This document shows, in pieces, positions 12,225-25,107 of a stretch of 64,000 nt of DNA (positions are counted from its first letter, which is position 1; each line of letters starts with the position of its first letter). The translations under genes were made by a program, and so were the position numbers. Below the pieces are notes generated by a model. It made no database searches. It worked only from the letters and a program-made list of their open reading frames with translations, and was not told where the DNA came from. This stretch comes from Marchantia polymorpha subsp. ruderalis (lineage: Eukaryota > Streptophyta > Marchantiopsida > Marchantiales > Marchantiaceae), in assembly GCA_037833965.1 (NCBI GenBank), contig AP031357.1, positions 17,628,001 to 17,692,000 on the forward strand. Reading direction: 5' to 3'.

Positions 12225-15200
12225 GTTGCTGGAGTCCAGGCTGCACAGGAAATATATTTACTGCACATGAATATATAGACAGGATGAGGTTGCGACGGTT
12301 GAAACATATTATTGACATTGGGCATGAAAACAGACATGGACGAGTTTGCTACGATTCGGACTCGTGAACCTGATCAACACGTAGATCCATACCTCCTATA
12401 ATCCACGTCACTGCCGAGAGTTGGGGATAACACGGTGTCGACACAGAGCTGACGTTCACCGTCGTGGACCTGCAAGCATCAGCGAGTCGATTGGCGTCGT
12501 TGTATCAGAACGTCACACATTGGAGCGAGTAAAGCAAAATGTGCGGGACTAGATTAGGATCTTGGACAATATTGAAAAGACGCTCTCGACTGCATTCACC
12601 TCGTGAGTCGAGGTGGTTGCTCGAAGCGTGCATGCATCTTTCACTCACTCACTCTTTAAGACCAAGGGTCAGTATTACAGCTGAACCATACGGAGCTACA
12701 TTTAACTCAGATTGGAAACTGCAAACATCAGGCGGCCGATTGGCCTCTAATGCATCCTCCACGTCCGAATATATCGTACAGTCACTGGGGACACCATTTC
12801 CTTTGCAGCAGAGTCTAAAGCAAGTTCAATGTTTTTCGATGGGCTCTGGACTGGAAGCAAGGCTTAGACACTCTAATGCAGGCATGGTATATTCCGAGAT
12901 GATAGGACCCAATCGACATCAGATGTAATAAGTCTCAGCAGACGAGGAAGTCAAGGAACGTGTTAAGGAAGAAGAGTCAAGCAGTTCATCAGTTGCTTGA
13001 CAGTAGGTACGAGGTCCTGATGACAGCTGTAAGCTGTCAATACTGCTGCTGTTTTAAGGGCTTGCAATTGCTGCGCAGACAGACAATGTCAAGTACACCC
13101 GGTGCGCAAGAAGAGAAGGAGAAAATCCAACCCTTCTGGAATGAATCGATACAAACGGATCGCGAGATGCAGGATTGAAGCTAAATGTGACAGTGACAGT
13201 GACTGCAAGAACATCGAAATTGGGTGCCACGCTTCGGTGCTAGTGCTGTGATGGGATTTCATCATGAGATTTTCAAAAGCATGCGCAAGTAATATTTCCT
13301 TCAAACTGAGTATGCATAAATATAAGAACTAAAAATGTGGATAAAGGCCGCTAGATCCCAGCGAGAAAGAAGAAGATAAATCAGTCATACGAACGAGGCC
13401 GGACGTAACCCACACTGCTGCGATCAGAGGACAGAGCGAGACCGCGAGAGAGGAACTTGGTTCGTCTGTTCTGGAAATATTATAGCACCGATGATCGATG
13501 CTTAAGGCTACTGGGTCCATGTTACCACTCTGGAGAACTCTGATGATCAGAGATCTGCCGCGCTGATTCCATGGGAGAGGGAAGGAGACAGCGTTGTTCA
13601 GATTCAAATCCTCGGATTCTTTGCTGGATTCTCGTCGTGTACAGCGCAGCTGATCATGTCCAAGCCGAGTAACGCACGCACGCTCACGGATGTTCAAATC
13701 TGTATGTAGTCTGCATGGGGCGTTCAGCTGAACGAGAAATGACTCTGGCAATCGCTTCAAATGCCACAGTGTTCAGACGTACCTCACGAGCTGATGATCA
13801 CATGTGAGCTTAATTTTCTCGCAAGACATAACCTCCTCCACACTTACATATGCAGTGGGAAAGGAAAACTGGCAAGACAAGTAGTCAGTCACAAGGACAG
13901 CTGTAGAAACTTACAGGCGGCTGTAAACAAAGGTTGAAGCCGGATGAACAAGCAGACAAGTTTTGGTCAAGATAGTCTTCGCTATTGCAATGATTGCTCC
14001 GAGCGTGGCTAGCTGCAGATATGCCGCAACAAGAGAGGGGCGATTATTTATAGAGGGGATGTCGGAGCTGCAGGCCAGTACCGACCTTAGCCCTGCCGAA
14101 TAGGAGCTGTCTCAGATGGACCTCCGCCATCCTCGCTAATGGAGGATCATTACATCAACGCACTCACATTGAAAATTCCACCGAGCCGTTTCAACAGTGA
14201 TGAAAATGGAATTTTCAGGGCATATAATTTTCTGGATGTTCGTTTGTTCTGGGCAGTATATTTTAACAACCTCCGACTTTATGTAATGTTATGTTAAGTA
14301 GGCAACCTTGGGATACCATACCAGTTTCTAAACTCAGAGGACTGTCCAAGATCTGAACACTGAAATCTCAAATACGTCAAGTTCTCGGTTATATATATAC
14401 ACTAACTACCTCACTCATGAGCGGCGAGGGGAATGTACTCACATCGAAGTCTCACGCGATCACATGATACCGATTGCCATTTGCAAAACTATTGCGGACT
14501 GGAATTCTTCATAATTCCCGGCCCATAGCGGATATATCGGACCTTGTCTGAGATTTGGGCGTGGACATTTGATTTGCCCTATGACGCAATTCTGATACCA
14601 GCTGATGTCATGGAGATCATGTAAGATTACTCCAACCACAAATTTGACAAACATCTAACATGCACAGAGCAATCCTCGTATTTGCATGTGCTGTCTGTAG
14701 ACTGTACATGCAAATGAGTGGATGAACGAGATCTAAATCCAAATCTTTATTTTGAACTGTAAGACTCATCAATCCTCCCGTCACTGCACTATAAACGTAC
14801 GTAAGAAAGGGAGTAGTTACCGAGACTGCAGGACTTTTACTCGGTATATGAATCAAAGGAGGGAGAGATATACCTCTAACAGAATAGAAGAAAATTCTGA
14901 GGACTACCGTGGACTCTCGTTTAGTGAATACATAATGATCAACCTTTTTGATAATGATGAGCATTTCAATATGAACTTACCATAAGTTCCCAGCGTTTGA
15001 AGAAATGTCAAAAATAATCTCAGCAGTGCTAGAAAGTCAATCATGTGGGAAATGGGAAAAGTAGACCGGCTAACTTTACGTGCAGGCCCTACATTAGTCT
15101 GTAATTGTGCCCAGTGAGAACAAATTCAGTTGATATCTGGGAGAATCTGACCTGTTCATCGTCAACACTACCGACCACGTAGAGCCATGAATGTGTGGAA

Positions 15201-17304
15201 CTAAAAGAGAAAAAACAGTCCTACTGTTCCGACTCCACATTAGAATCACAGTCACCACACAATTGCGACAGACAACAATCTCCGACTTCAAAACTCACCA
15301 TACAGATATCATAAACTAACCATGGCATCGCAGTCTGCGCTGGGCTGCTGGTTTATGTTTATCCGGACAGTATACATTGTCCAGAGGAATTCTTCCACCT
15401 CTCAGTGATCTGTTAAGGTTTTCAATCTAGCAGAGCAGCTCAGCGGTAGATGTTGATGGTAAAAGTTCTATGTCGTGACCGAATTGGGATTATCCGGCTC
15501 TGACTTCCGACTTTCCGAGATTGATCACAAGACACGTTCATACGTAACAAACTAAGCTCAGTGTAAGTAGATTCTCAACTTCAGAGTTCTCTTCGACGTT
15601 CAGCTGCCTGTCTGGTTTCAGATCTTCATGATTAAGTTCCTCATTTACCAGTTTGTATGGAAAGTAAGAAGCAGCCCAGATAACAAAAGCCAAGATGATG
15701 CAAACCACAATGTGCAATGAGTCTCCAAATGTCTACGTACCCGGGGATTGATCGTCAACGTGCAAGTTGTCCAAAGTCAGGCTGTCAATTCTTATTATGA
15801 GTCCAACTTTCCTGACTTGAGAAAATAGTCTGAAATCAGAGTGGCAGTGCTCCAGTGCCATCGTGTGCTGAAGTGGAAAGCAGCTTCAAACTGAGCTCGA
15901 TGAATCTTAAGTTGAATGCATCAACAGTTGCACCATTTCTGACAACTTCTACATGGTCTCCTGACCTCTTGCAGCTCAATTACTACCTCTGCACTAGGCA
16001 GCACTACCACTGAATTCGTCCATAGATGGATTCAAGATTATTATTTTACGCATACATCTTGTTTATGGGAATCCAGATTCACTATGTCAGGTCTGGCAGA
16101 TGAATCAAAGTGATGTCTTCCTGAAGGCATGAAGGCTCACTCTCGTATATCTCATATCCAAATCCACAAGAAACTTTTCCCAATCCACATGTGCTGAGCC
16201 TCAATACGCCCTAGTTCCTATTCTCTATTGAAAATGATGCTCCAGATTTGGCTTCCATGCTAGTTCCAAAGAGCCTGGCATGGAAAGCAAATCGAAGCCA
16301 TTAGATCAAAATTCTTTGAATACAGTTACGTTCCGTGGCGGCGCAGCTCATTGACGATCTGAGCAGGGAAGGACCTGCCTAAGCAACTAGAGCTGTTCAG
16401 AGATGGGTCCCACCTCAAAGTAAGCTGGGTTCAAACAGGGGAGTACTGGACAAAGATCCGGACTCAGCAGCAATCACGGTCTTCCTGTCTGTCTATTAAT
16501 CGCGTCAAGCATTTCGACGGATGTGCATTTCCATAAATTAGCATTGATATTGTTTTAATCATCTCCTTGAAAGGCAGTCGGTCCTGGAGAAGGCCACGTT
16601 CTTTTTCCTGCTGCCTAGCGGTAGGGCCTCAAGCTCCTGGAACTCTTCCTTTTGGAAGTTGCACGATTTACTGTCGTGCAGACCGAGTCTGAGATCCAGG
16701 ATCACAATACTAAATAACTAACTCCCAAAAAGAGTACCAAAACTCAACCACTACTCTGTCACTCGCGTTGTAATTAGACAGAATCAAGAAATAATATTTT
16801 ATCGTATGAAATGAAATTCTAGTTGAATCCAATTGAGACTTGCGCATGGTAAGCAGGTGATTATGTAACCCATGATCGGCCGTAGCAGTTACTATAATTG
16901 TTTCATATACTCTGGGAAACGTCGGCCATCGCTTTACTTAGCACATGCGATTGCACATCATCATTCATCCTCGAAGCTAATCTCGAGGAAAATTTGATCA
17001 ACTCTGATTCAGAAGTCCATTGTTGATGATATATGACAGATGGTGTGCTACCAATTCCTGATCATCGTCAAGCACACATTCAGATGTACATGTATGGTCT
17101 CTGACTGGTAGATTGTTGCTGTACATGCAATGCCTTAAAACGTGTCAAGGGGCCCAACTAGCTTTTGAGTGGCTACCACATGAACCGGGCCAGTCACTTT
17201 GTAAACAGCGAAGATTTGGAGAGATGTAACATTTTCAGGTCCCATCAACTGCGAGGACAAAAATAAGCCATCGCACACATGTACGTAGGGCCCCTATTTT
17301 TAAT
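12225..17304. other. Gene-poor intergenic sequence
   Basis: Mixed-composition sequence with scattered short open frames (the longest about 143 codons, minus 13329-13760). None shows a recognisable domain, splice-joined homology or transposon end. A 71-base stretch at 15431-15501 resembles a tRNA A-box region but fails as a tRNA. Confidence 0.4.
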
Positions 17305-17340
17305 TACCCAGCAACCGAAGGACGCTTCGGTAGCTGGGTA
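17305..17340. other. Strong 16-bp hairpin with tetraloop
   Basis: A 36-base near-perfect inverted repeat. The outer arm TACCCAGC pairs with GCTGGGTA, then a single A-A mismatch, then ACCGAAG pairs with CTTCGGT around a GACG loop. The pairing is much stronger than the surroundings. It is too short for a typical plant miRNA precursor. It could be a small structured RNA, the remains of a palindromic transposon end, or chance. Function unknown. Confidence 0.75.
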
Positions 17341-20109
17341 TAGAGAAAACTGAGATCTGGACACGGTGCACTCGAGACTCGCCATGCATGCATGGCCACC
17401 CACATGCTGATTAGCAACCGGACGCCCTGTTCAAAAGAGATTTGCTAATCCATAAAATATAGGAATTTATGGTAGCCGTCAAACCTTAACCACAGAAGAG
17501 ATTTTGCGTCACAGGGATCGAAATCCTTCGTAAGTAAAACTGAGTCAAATTCTTCTTTCCTTTTGCAGATTTTTTTATGTTTTCTTGGATGTGACCACTG
17601 GGTTGCAGTTACAGATTCCGTAGGTATCGCTTTTTATTCTTCTGGTCATCATATGATGACGTAGAGTTGGACATGTTGAGCGTGCAGCTCATTTCAGACA
17701 TGAATTCAAAAGTTTTATCTTATCTGAGAGTCATAGATTTCTCGCAGTGCATTATGTGCAGAAGATCCAGAAGACCTAGAACTGGGAAAGGAAGTTCATC
17801 ATCAGATGATCCGGAAAGTAAGAAAGTTGCTCGTGTCATGGGATTAAAAAATCGTCAAAGGTTCTTTAGGATCGGACATGGAATAAGCATGCGAGCAGAG
17901 GTTGTACAAGGACTGTCAGGTGGACTGCGGTGGTTTTGTCAACCAATGGTGTGCGAAGCCCTGCTCAGGAAGCGGGAGCAACTTCAGCAGCGAGAGAGGA
18001 AGTGAACCACGTGTTGCCCGGAATCTGAATTGTACGTCGCCTGTGCGAGATCCAACAGCAGTGCCACTCAGCTGCCAACACTCTGTACAAAGCAGGCATA
18101 AGCTACGTACGAAAAGCTTCGTTTATTTTCTGAACTCCTGAGACTCGCTGGTGGCAGTTGTCTACTCATGATGATGTGCCGTGGCTACTAAGTGGCATTT
18201 CTTTTCTTGTCCTCAATTTCTGCCTTACACTACGGTTTTCAGACTACACACGTAACTCGAAGACAGCTCTCAGCACTGACAACAAAGTCACCACCGATCA
18301 AGAGACTCGGAGAGCTCATAGACCGATGGCTGATTGTTTATCGATACTGCTTTTGCTAATTGTGGCATGCACTTTTTGCCAAACCCTCAATTCGCTACCG
18401 CTGAATTCTCTTGTATTGGTTACGACAGCCAGATAAAGAAGGAGTTGTTCTACGGATAAATTTGGTGAGAATTCTGAAGTTATTACCCGTCTTTTACATT
18501 CAATGGTCGGGATATAACCTGAACTACTCATGACATTATCCACTTGTACCACCAGCAATGAGTATTACATTGTAATAAGCTCCGAAGAACTTTTCTCTAC
18601 TGGTAACTCATGCTTCAAAGTGTAGTAACATACTATAAATTGGAGTTTTACTCAACTTCTATAAGTTTCAATTATCTTGTGCTGGAATCTGGTTACGGTT
18701 CCTGATTAATTTTATGAAACATGGAGAGGCAATGGTCCTTCCTTGCAGACTGCATGCAGAAGTAAACCGTATTTCTTATAATTTGGTGATACTCATGATA
18801 TTTTTCCACTCGCTAGGTCCGAATAGCAGAAGCCTCGATGATTTTCAAAGATCTGCATGGCATGGAAGTTTTGATCGTGCACCGACACCTAGAGTACTTG
18901 GCTTGCATGAGGAATGTTTTATCTCCTGTTCTGTTCTTGCTGCTTCTATGATTCGCTTGGTCTTCTGACTAATCTTATCGGAGAGACCATGTTCTCACTC
19001 GACAGGTTGATGAAATCCGTCATATGCAGTCTAGCGCTTGATTCGAAGAAGTTACGAACCTGTCTTGAATTGTAATCCAATTCACAGAATAAATAAGAAT
19101 GGCAACAGTCGCCTTGTCCAGCTTAAGTAGCAAGAGAAGAAATAAAACATCCGCAAGCCGGAACGGAGGAAACCAAAGAGGTCATAATCTCTACAATTTG
19201 CAGTTCATTGAGAAAGCTACCACACGCACAATGAGCTCCCAACCTTCGGCCCTCAGTTCAGAACCTCCACGCTCGCTACACACTCAAAGCCCGAGATATA
19301 TGGCAGTTCATTCATCTTCTAAATTTCAAAGTCTCTGGTCGATGTTATGATCCCATGAGGATTTTTTGTCTTTTGCCCCCCTCGTAACTGTCTCCATTCA
19401 AAAGGAAATTTCTTCTTTCAGATCCCCCTAGAGGAGGCGCCATTGTCTATCGCTTGTAGAATCTGACCACCCCCACAGACTCCTCTTCTCGCTAAACAAC
19501 CGACACCTCAGCGGACAGCAGCCTCTTTCGCGGATCAGCCCAGGTTCGCTTAAGTGAGGTCAGGTAAGCACGAAGAGAATTCAGCAAGCGGAGTCACAAG
19601 TACGAAGGAAGGCGAGAATCGGGGAGCTCACATGATTGTTCTTCTGGAGCCAAGGGGAGAAAGAGATAGACGGGGAGGGGGTGGTACACATGTTCCGCTT
19701 CTGTCCTGGCGACCGGCGAGGCTTCGGAACTTCTGGCATCTTGCATCGTCATGTGAGTCTTGCGACGATCTGCGTCCGTCGGTCTACGACGTCCGATGTG
19801 CGGTGTTTTGCGACATTCGACGAGAGGGTGGACCAACGGGAGGACCGTTTTCCAGCGGTCAGCGAAACGAGCTCTTCGTTTTTCACGATTCCTTGGGACG
19901 ATCCCGTCCTTACTCCTTCCGTTTAGATGTGTCCCACGTTCAAGGATTTTCCTTTCCTGCGCACATGCCTTGACTATGTACTCCATGTCAAACCCTCACT
20001 CCGTGCACCTAGGGATTTTTTTCAAAACATTTTTCATTGATCAAGAGCTTCTATAATCCCCCGTTTCATGGTAGTCCCTACATAATTGTCAAAAAAACGT
20101 CACATTAAC
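17341..20109. other. Unassigned intergenic sequence with short open frames
   Basis: Contains a plus-strand open frame at 17667-18005 overlapping a cysteine-rich frame at 17902-18141. A GC-richer block at about 19430-19980 has overlapping frames on both strands. None is recognisable, and no exon chain could be built. A pyrimidine tract followed by TTTTGCAG near 17565-17573 would make a good 3' splice site, so an unidentified gene near 17570-18140 is possible. Confidence 0.35.
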
Positions 20110-20305
20110 GTGTCCCGTGCAACCAGCGCTAGTAGGAAAGAGCACTTGAGTCCAATTTTTTTCCACCACAAGATTGCATCGATCTTGGCGAAGTGCAAAA
20201 AGTCCAGGTGTCCCGTGCAACCAGCGCTAGTAGGAAAGAGCACTTGAGTCCAATTCCTTTCCACCACAAGATTGCATCGATCTTGGCGAAGTGCAAAAAG
20301 TCCAG
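20110..20305. repeat. 98-bp tandem duplication
   Basis: Two head-to-tail copies of a 98-base unit (20110-20207 and 20208-20305) differ at only about two bases, near 20157 and 20255. The high identity indicates a recent duplication. No coding role is evident. Confidence 0.9.
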
Positions 20306-23300
20306 GTATCAAAGTAGATGATGTGTTAGATTCGAACACTCAAGAGCTCGTGTTCTGCAGCCAGCAATAAACATATTTTGGATGCTATTCTTAATCGTGG
20401 AAGAGTTAGCATATTAATGTGTACACTTGATACCATACTGCAACCAAAGCAGTGTCGTCGGGGAGTCTAATTCTTCATCAATCTTTGGATCGCAGGATCA
20501 AGTACTAGTTCGAGCATTGGTAGCTGACACTCAATTGGTCTTGATATTTTTCCAACTTTGCCATCAATGGTTTTGTGTCATCCTTGGATTTCGGTGTGAT
20601 GTAACCGATACTCAACAAACCATTAAAGTTATCTTGTCAATGAATCTTGAGAGATTCATAAAACTTTGGTTTATGAAATGGCCAACGTTGCCTATGGTAC
20701 ATTAGATGGGATGTTCATCCCGTGGCGGAAGCAAGGAAGTATTTTATTAACTTCACTTACTTTCATTCAATAGAGCTCAAAGTTACAATCTAACCTTAGT
20801 GGTCATGCATGTTTTAAAAACATTTGGAATTCTACATCAGCATATGGAATCAATTAATCATTGTGAACATGAAATTTCACTCGTTCTTGACATCAAGCCT
20901 AATGATTTCTTTAGCCTTGTGATTTCACATCCCTATAGGAACTTGAAATTTCTTTAAGTCAGCTCGCAATCAAGATGATAAGCATATCGTCTGGATCATT
21001 TAGTGAAGTTTTATCACTTTGAATTTGATGATTGCATCTTGAACATTGCACGAAGTTTTTTCGCTTTGAAATTGATGTCACTTCACTATCAATTAGTGCA
21101 CGATACATGTTATGACAAATGTGTCATCTATCGTCTAGACTAATATTGAACTTGTTGTTTGGTTTATCTAATAGATGCTATAATGCATGAATCTCATTTC
21201 ACTAGTATTATTTGTCGTCGCGGTGATAATTTTTGTGTGCACATTTGCTGTTATTAACGATTTCCAAACAAATATCAGTGTGTATCATTGCTCATGCAAC
21301 CATGAAAGATATTTGAAATTGAGATTGCAGTTGCATAACGTCAAATATCATCTATCTATTGAAATGTAATGCTTTTAACCAAGTTTCCTTTAATCAAATC
21401 AACAAAGTAACATCACAACGTTTTGGTGGATATACCGTCGCAAGTAATCGCAATTCTTTCCAAAATTGATTTGACAATTTTGCAAAACTTTTTGGTTGCG
21501 ACAATCATTTCGTCAGCTATGTCACGAGTAAGGATTGAGCGCAAATAGCCAGGTCAAAAAAAATTTAAAGCAATATTCATTCACTAGATTAAAGTTTACT
21601 CCACTCAAAAACAGTCTAATTTGTGTTAATAATTCAATCTACCATGTTTGGTATTATTTTTTTCTTTGTATTGTTATCCAAACATTGTGCATTTTCAAAT
21701 ACAAACCAGATTTTGATAAGGTAGTTTGGAAGAGATTATGGAGCAATGCTTCTTCAAGTGATTCGCAAATGATGCGATGATTGTTCTTCAAATGAAGAAC
21801 AAGAATGGATATTGCCAAGATACTTGAGTAGATGTTTGAACAAAAAACAAATCAGTAGTATCTTGGTATAGATACAAAGTATGGAAGAATTCAAAAAATT
21901 TGCTCCAATTTCTTCGTGTGTAGCTCCGTAAATGATCGGGCAACTGACGATAAACGATGATGGTAGACTTCGTTATCAGAGTCTTCATCCTACGTTAATA
22001 TCAACATAGTTACTTAGTATAGCCACAAAATTACACTTTCAGCTTGTGACTTGCCAATATAGCCGGTTAACCAACAGCTAGTGGATTAAATTTGATGCCC
22101 TAATCAACTTGCCAAAAATTAACCGGCTACGTGATCGCTACAACTGCAGATCTTGATCAAAGTGCAATTGTACGTATTGAAACATTTACCTTAATCTACT
22201 CATCATAAGTACCAAGTTTTTGTTTGCTGCTTGCTTGCAACACATTGAAGTAAGCAACATCTATGCTATTTTTATCATTCTTCTAAAAGCAAATAATCAT
22301 CATAATTTGATTTACAAATTGATTTTTCATGTGCATATAAATTATTTTAAATTATCATTATTATCATACAAGTTGTTAATAAATTGAGATTAGATCTATG
22401 CATAACTTTTTGTATGTATACACATTTTATTTAAAAATCAGATGAAAAATTTATTTTCATAAAAATATTAGTTATAGTTAAAATTAATTAAAATTTTATT
22501 TTAAAAGACTTACATATTGTTACTTATGTTGGATTTATAAAATTTATAAAATTTTTTGTTAAAAAATCTATATAAAATTTAATTATGAAATTTAATATCA
22601 TTTTGAAGCTAATAATGATCTAATTTGATTTCAAAAAAAATAATTAAATATTTTTTGAATCATGAATTATGCAAGTAAATTTATTTTTTAAAGTATTAAT
22701 TTTAGATTCATAATTTTGTATCGTTTTTGTAATTAATCTAACATCACTTTAGGAACCACAAAGTATAATTATGTAGCAATTGTTGATATTAATATATCAA
22801 GTAGTTGTAAAAATTATAATGAAAATCATGTGATGGCTTATATCACTTTGATGCAATAGTTACTATCTTAAAAAAAATAATTAAAATTATATTAAATAGC
22901 ATCACAATATATCATCAGATCAATATATTTTAGAATATGAAATAAGTCTAGCTTCAAAACTAAGCATATATTCTAATGTATTTAAAATAATTATCATAAT
23001 TAATTAAATATTTGGATGAAAATATTAAATATAATTTTACATATGTTAAAAGCATGCAGTACTCTTAGATAAGTTATGTTTGTTGAATGCATCAAACACA
23101 CCATGCTAAAATATAATGATCAACATAATATATATCTAATTTGATGAGGTGAAAATTTTCATTTTTGGTGCTAGCAGTATGTTAAACTAATATTTTATAG
23201 TTTGCATTGTTATCAATCAATGATAAAAATTAATCAATCAATGCATTTAACTATAGAATATTTAAAACAATCATCTTGCTAAAAATATAAATTCCTAAAT

Positions 23301-24300
23301 TAATTTTATTTTTATACCTTTTAAACACTCTTTGATCCTAAATAATAATAAAAAAGTACAAGCTTGGATTAAATATTATCAAAAAAATTTAGCTTAAATA
23401 GCTAGTATAAGTATAGCAATTTCCAATCATAAATATGAAAACACATCAATAATAATTTTAAGAGAAGTTATAAAATTTCTTTAAATAATACATACATTCA
23501 CAAAGAAAATATCTTAGTCATTTTTGCCAAGTATGATAATTAATATTCAATCAAATGTTGAAATTATTTCAGAATTGAAAAAACATAAAAACTATGATTA
23601 TTATTTAGTCAAAATTAATCTAATTCAAGTATAAGTATTGTTTCAAATATATTAAGAAATTTTTATGATTTTATAGATAAATTTTTATTGTCCATGGCGA
23701 GTTTTATTATGAGATTCACATAGGAATTAATGGTATGTTCATGACAATGTGTTTGACAAACAACATTTTGGAAGTAACATGCATTTTTCTATTGAAATTT
23801 GTGAATATTCAATATAATGTTTGATTAAATATTATAAATTCTTTATATGTTTCATGGAAGTCAAATGGAGCATCAACCGGTTTTAGTTTCCAAAAATCGA
23901 TTATTTGCATAAGATTTCACTCTTTGTTATTTTAGTATTTCATGAAAATGTGAGTTAGATCAAAATAAGTATAGGCGATCTACAGTCACTAGCATCAATC
24001 ATATCTATATTTTTATAGAGACTGAAATTAAATCTCATTAAAAAAGTTAATTGACTTCATCTATGTTACATCCTCTTATTATATATATACACAGTTTAAT
24101 AATGTTCGTATACCATTTGGCTTTTGATACTATTGGAATGTATTACTTAGTTTTAATTGTTAATTTCATCTTTTTATTAGATTCTTGTCTCTCTATATAA
24201 CTTTTCTTTGAATGCATTTTATTGTATAAATTTGACTCAAAGACAGTTGTTGTGAAATTATATCGTTAACTAGAATGTAAGTAACTAGGATGAATCTAAG
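20306..24300. other. AT-rich gene-free region
   Basis: Composition becomes strongly AT-rich, especially 22200-24250, with only short random open frames. An 11-base inverted repeat, TAGCCGGTTAA at 22060-22070 and its complement at 22119-22129, is the only structured item I noticed. No RNA gene or intact transposon was recognised. Confidence 0.6.
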
Positions 24301-24451
24301 CAACATCACATAAATTTGATGTTGTGATAAATGTCACATACGATAAAATTGGAACGATACATAGAAGGTTGGGATGACAAACACAAATCGAGAAATCGTA
24401 TCACCAAAGGGGTACAAGAGTTTTCTCGAACTCTCACGTCGAAAACATCGT

Positions 24452-24480
24452 GGAAGTCTGCGAAAGCATCGCAGACTTCC
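24452..24480. other. Perfect 12-bp hairpin upstream of NOL10-like gene
   Basis: GGAAGTCTGCGA and its exact complement flank a five-base AAGCA loop. The hairpin lies about 630 bases before the NOL10-like start codon. Its function is unknown; it may fall in the promoter. Confidence 0.75.
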
Positions 24481-24657
24481 AAATCCGTGCAAATGCCAAA
24501 GGGCATGTGAAATACGAATCCATGCATTGAACAAGGGATTCCATTTTTTATTCCGTACGAGGAATAGCTCGGCAGAAGTTCACGTGAACTGCGTCGAGGG
24601 TTCACTTTTCGGCCTGCACGGAGTGTTCGCGCGGTTATACGAGGAAAGGGCTTGAGC

Positions 24658-25107
24658 GGGTTTAGGGTTTAAGACAAGGAGCCTGTCTGACTCATCGACG
24701 TTGCCGACAGCGACGCTCGCTCACTGCAGGAGTTCGGACGAGCTCCTACTCCGAGTCCTCGATGGTGGGATGGATTCGGAGTCCCTGCTAAATCTTGAAT
24801 GTCAGATTTGGAGAGTTTTTGGTTTCCAGCCGGCTTTCTTCCGCGGTCGGAATGGGTTGCAAAAATGGCGAGGATTTCTGGAGATAGGATCCACGCTGTG
24901 GATTCCCAGCCCGGGATCCTCGTCCGGACAAATTGTGCTGACTAATTGACTAGTGTCTGGCATTTGTGTGCTGATCAACTGCATACAAACATCTCGTCCA
25001 TGGGCCGGAGAAGCGGGTTTTGTCTCCCGGAATTTCTCGATTTTGTTCTTCACCTCTGTTCTTAGGAGGGAGTAAATTGAACGACTCCGCCACGGGCTCA
25101 TCTCACA
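24658..25107 (+). promoter_or_regulatory. Promoter/leader with telo-box and site II motif
   Basis: A telo-box (AAACCCTAA on the minus strand, 24662-24670, within nearly two telomere-type repeats) lies about 440 bases before the start codon. A TGGGCC site II motif is at 25001-25006. Telo-box plus site II is the known promoter signature of plant ribosomal-protein and ribosome-biogenesis genes, which fits the gene downstream. The transcription start cannot be placed, so part of this stretch may be 5' UTR. Confidence 0.55.

Noticed and set aside
15431-15501. tRNA-like stretch with an A-box-like GCTCAGCGGTAGA and pairing ends CAGAGC/GCTCTG
   Set aside because: There is no proper T-arm or B box, and no clear anticodon arm, so it is not called as a tRNA.
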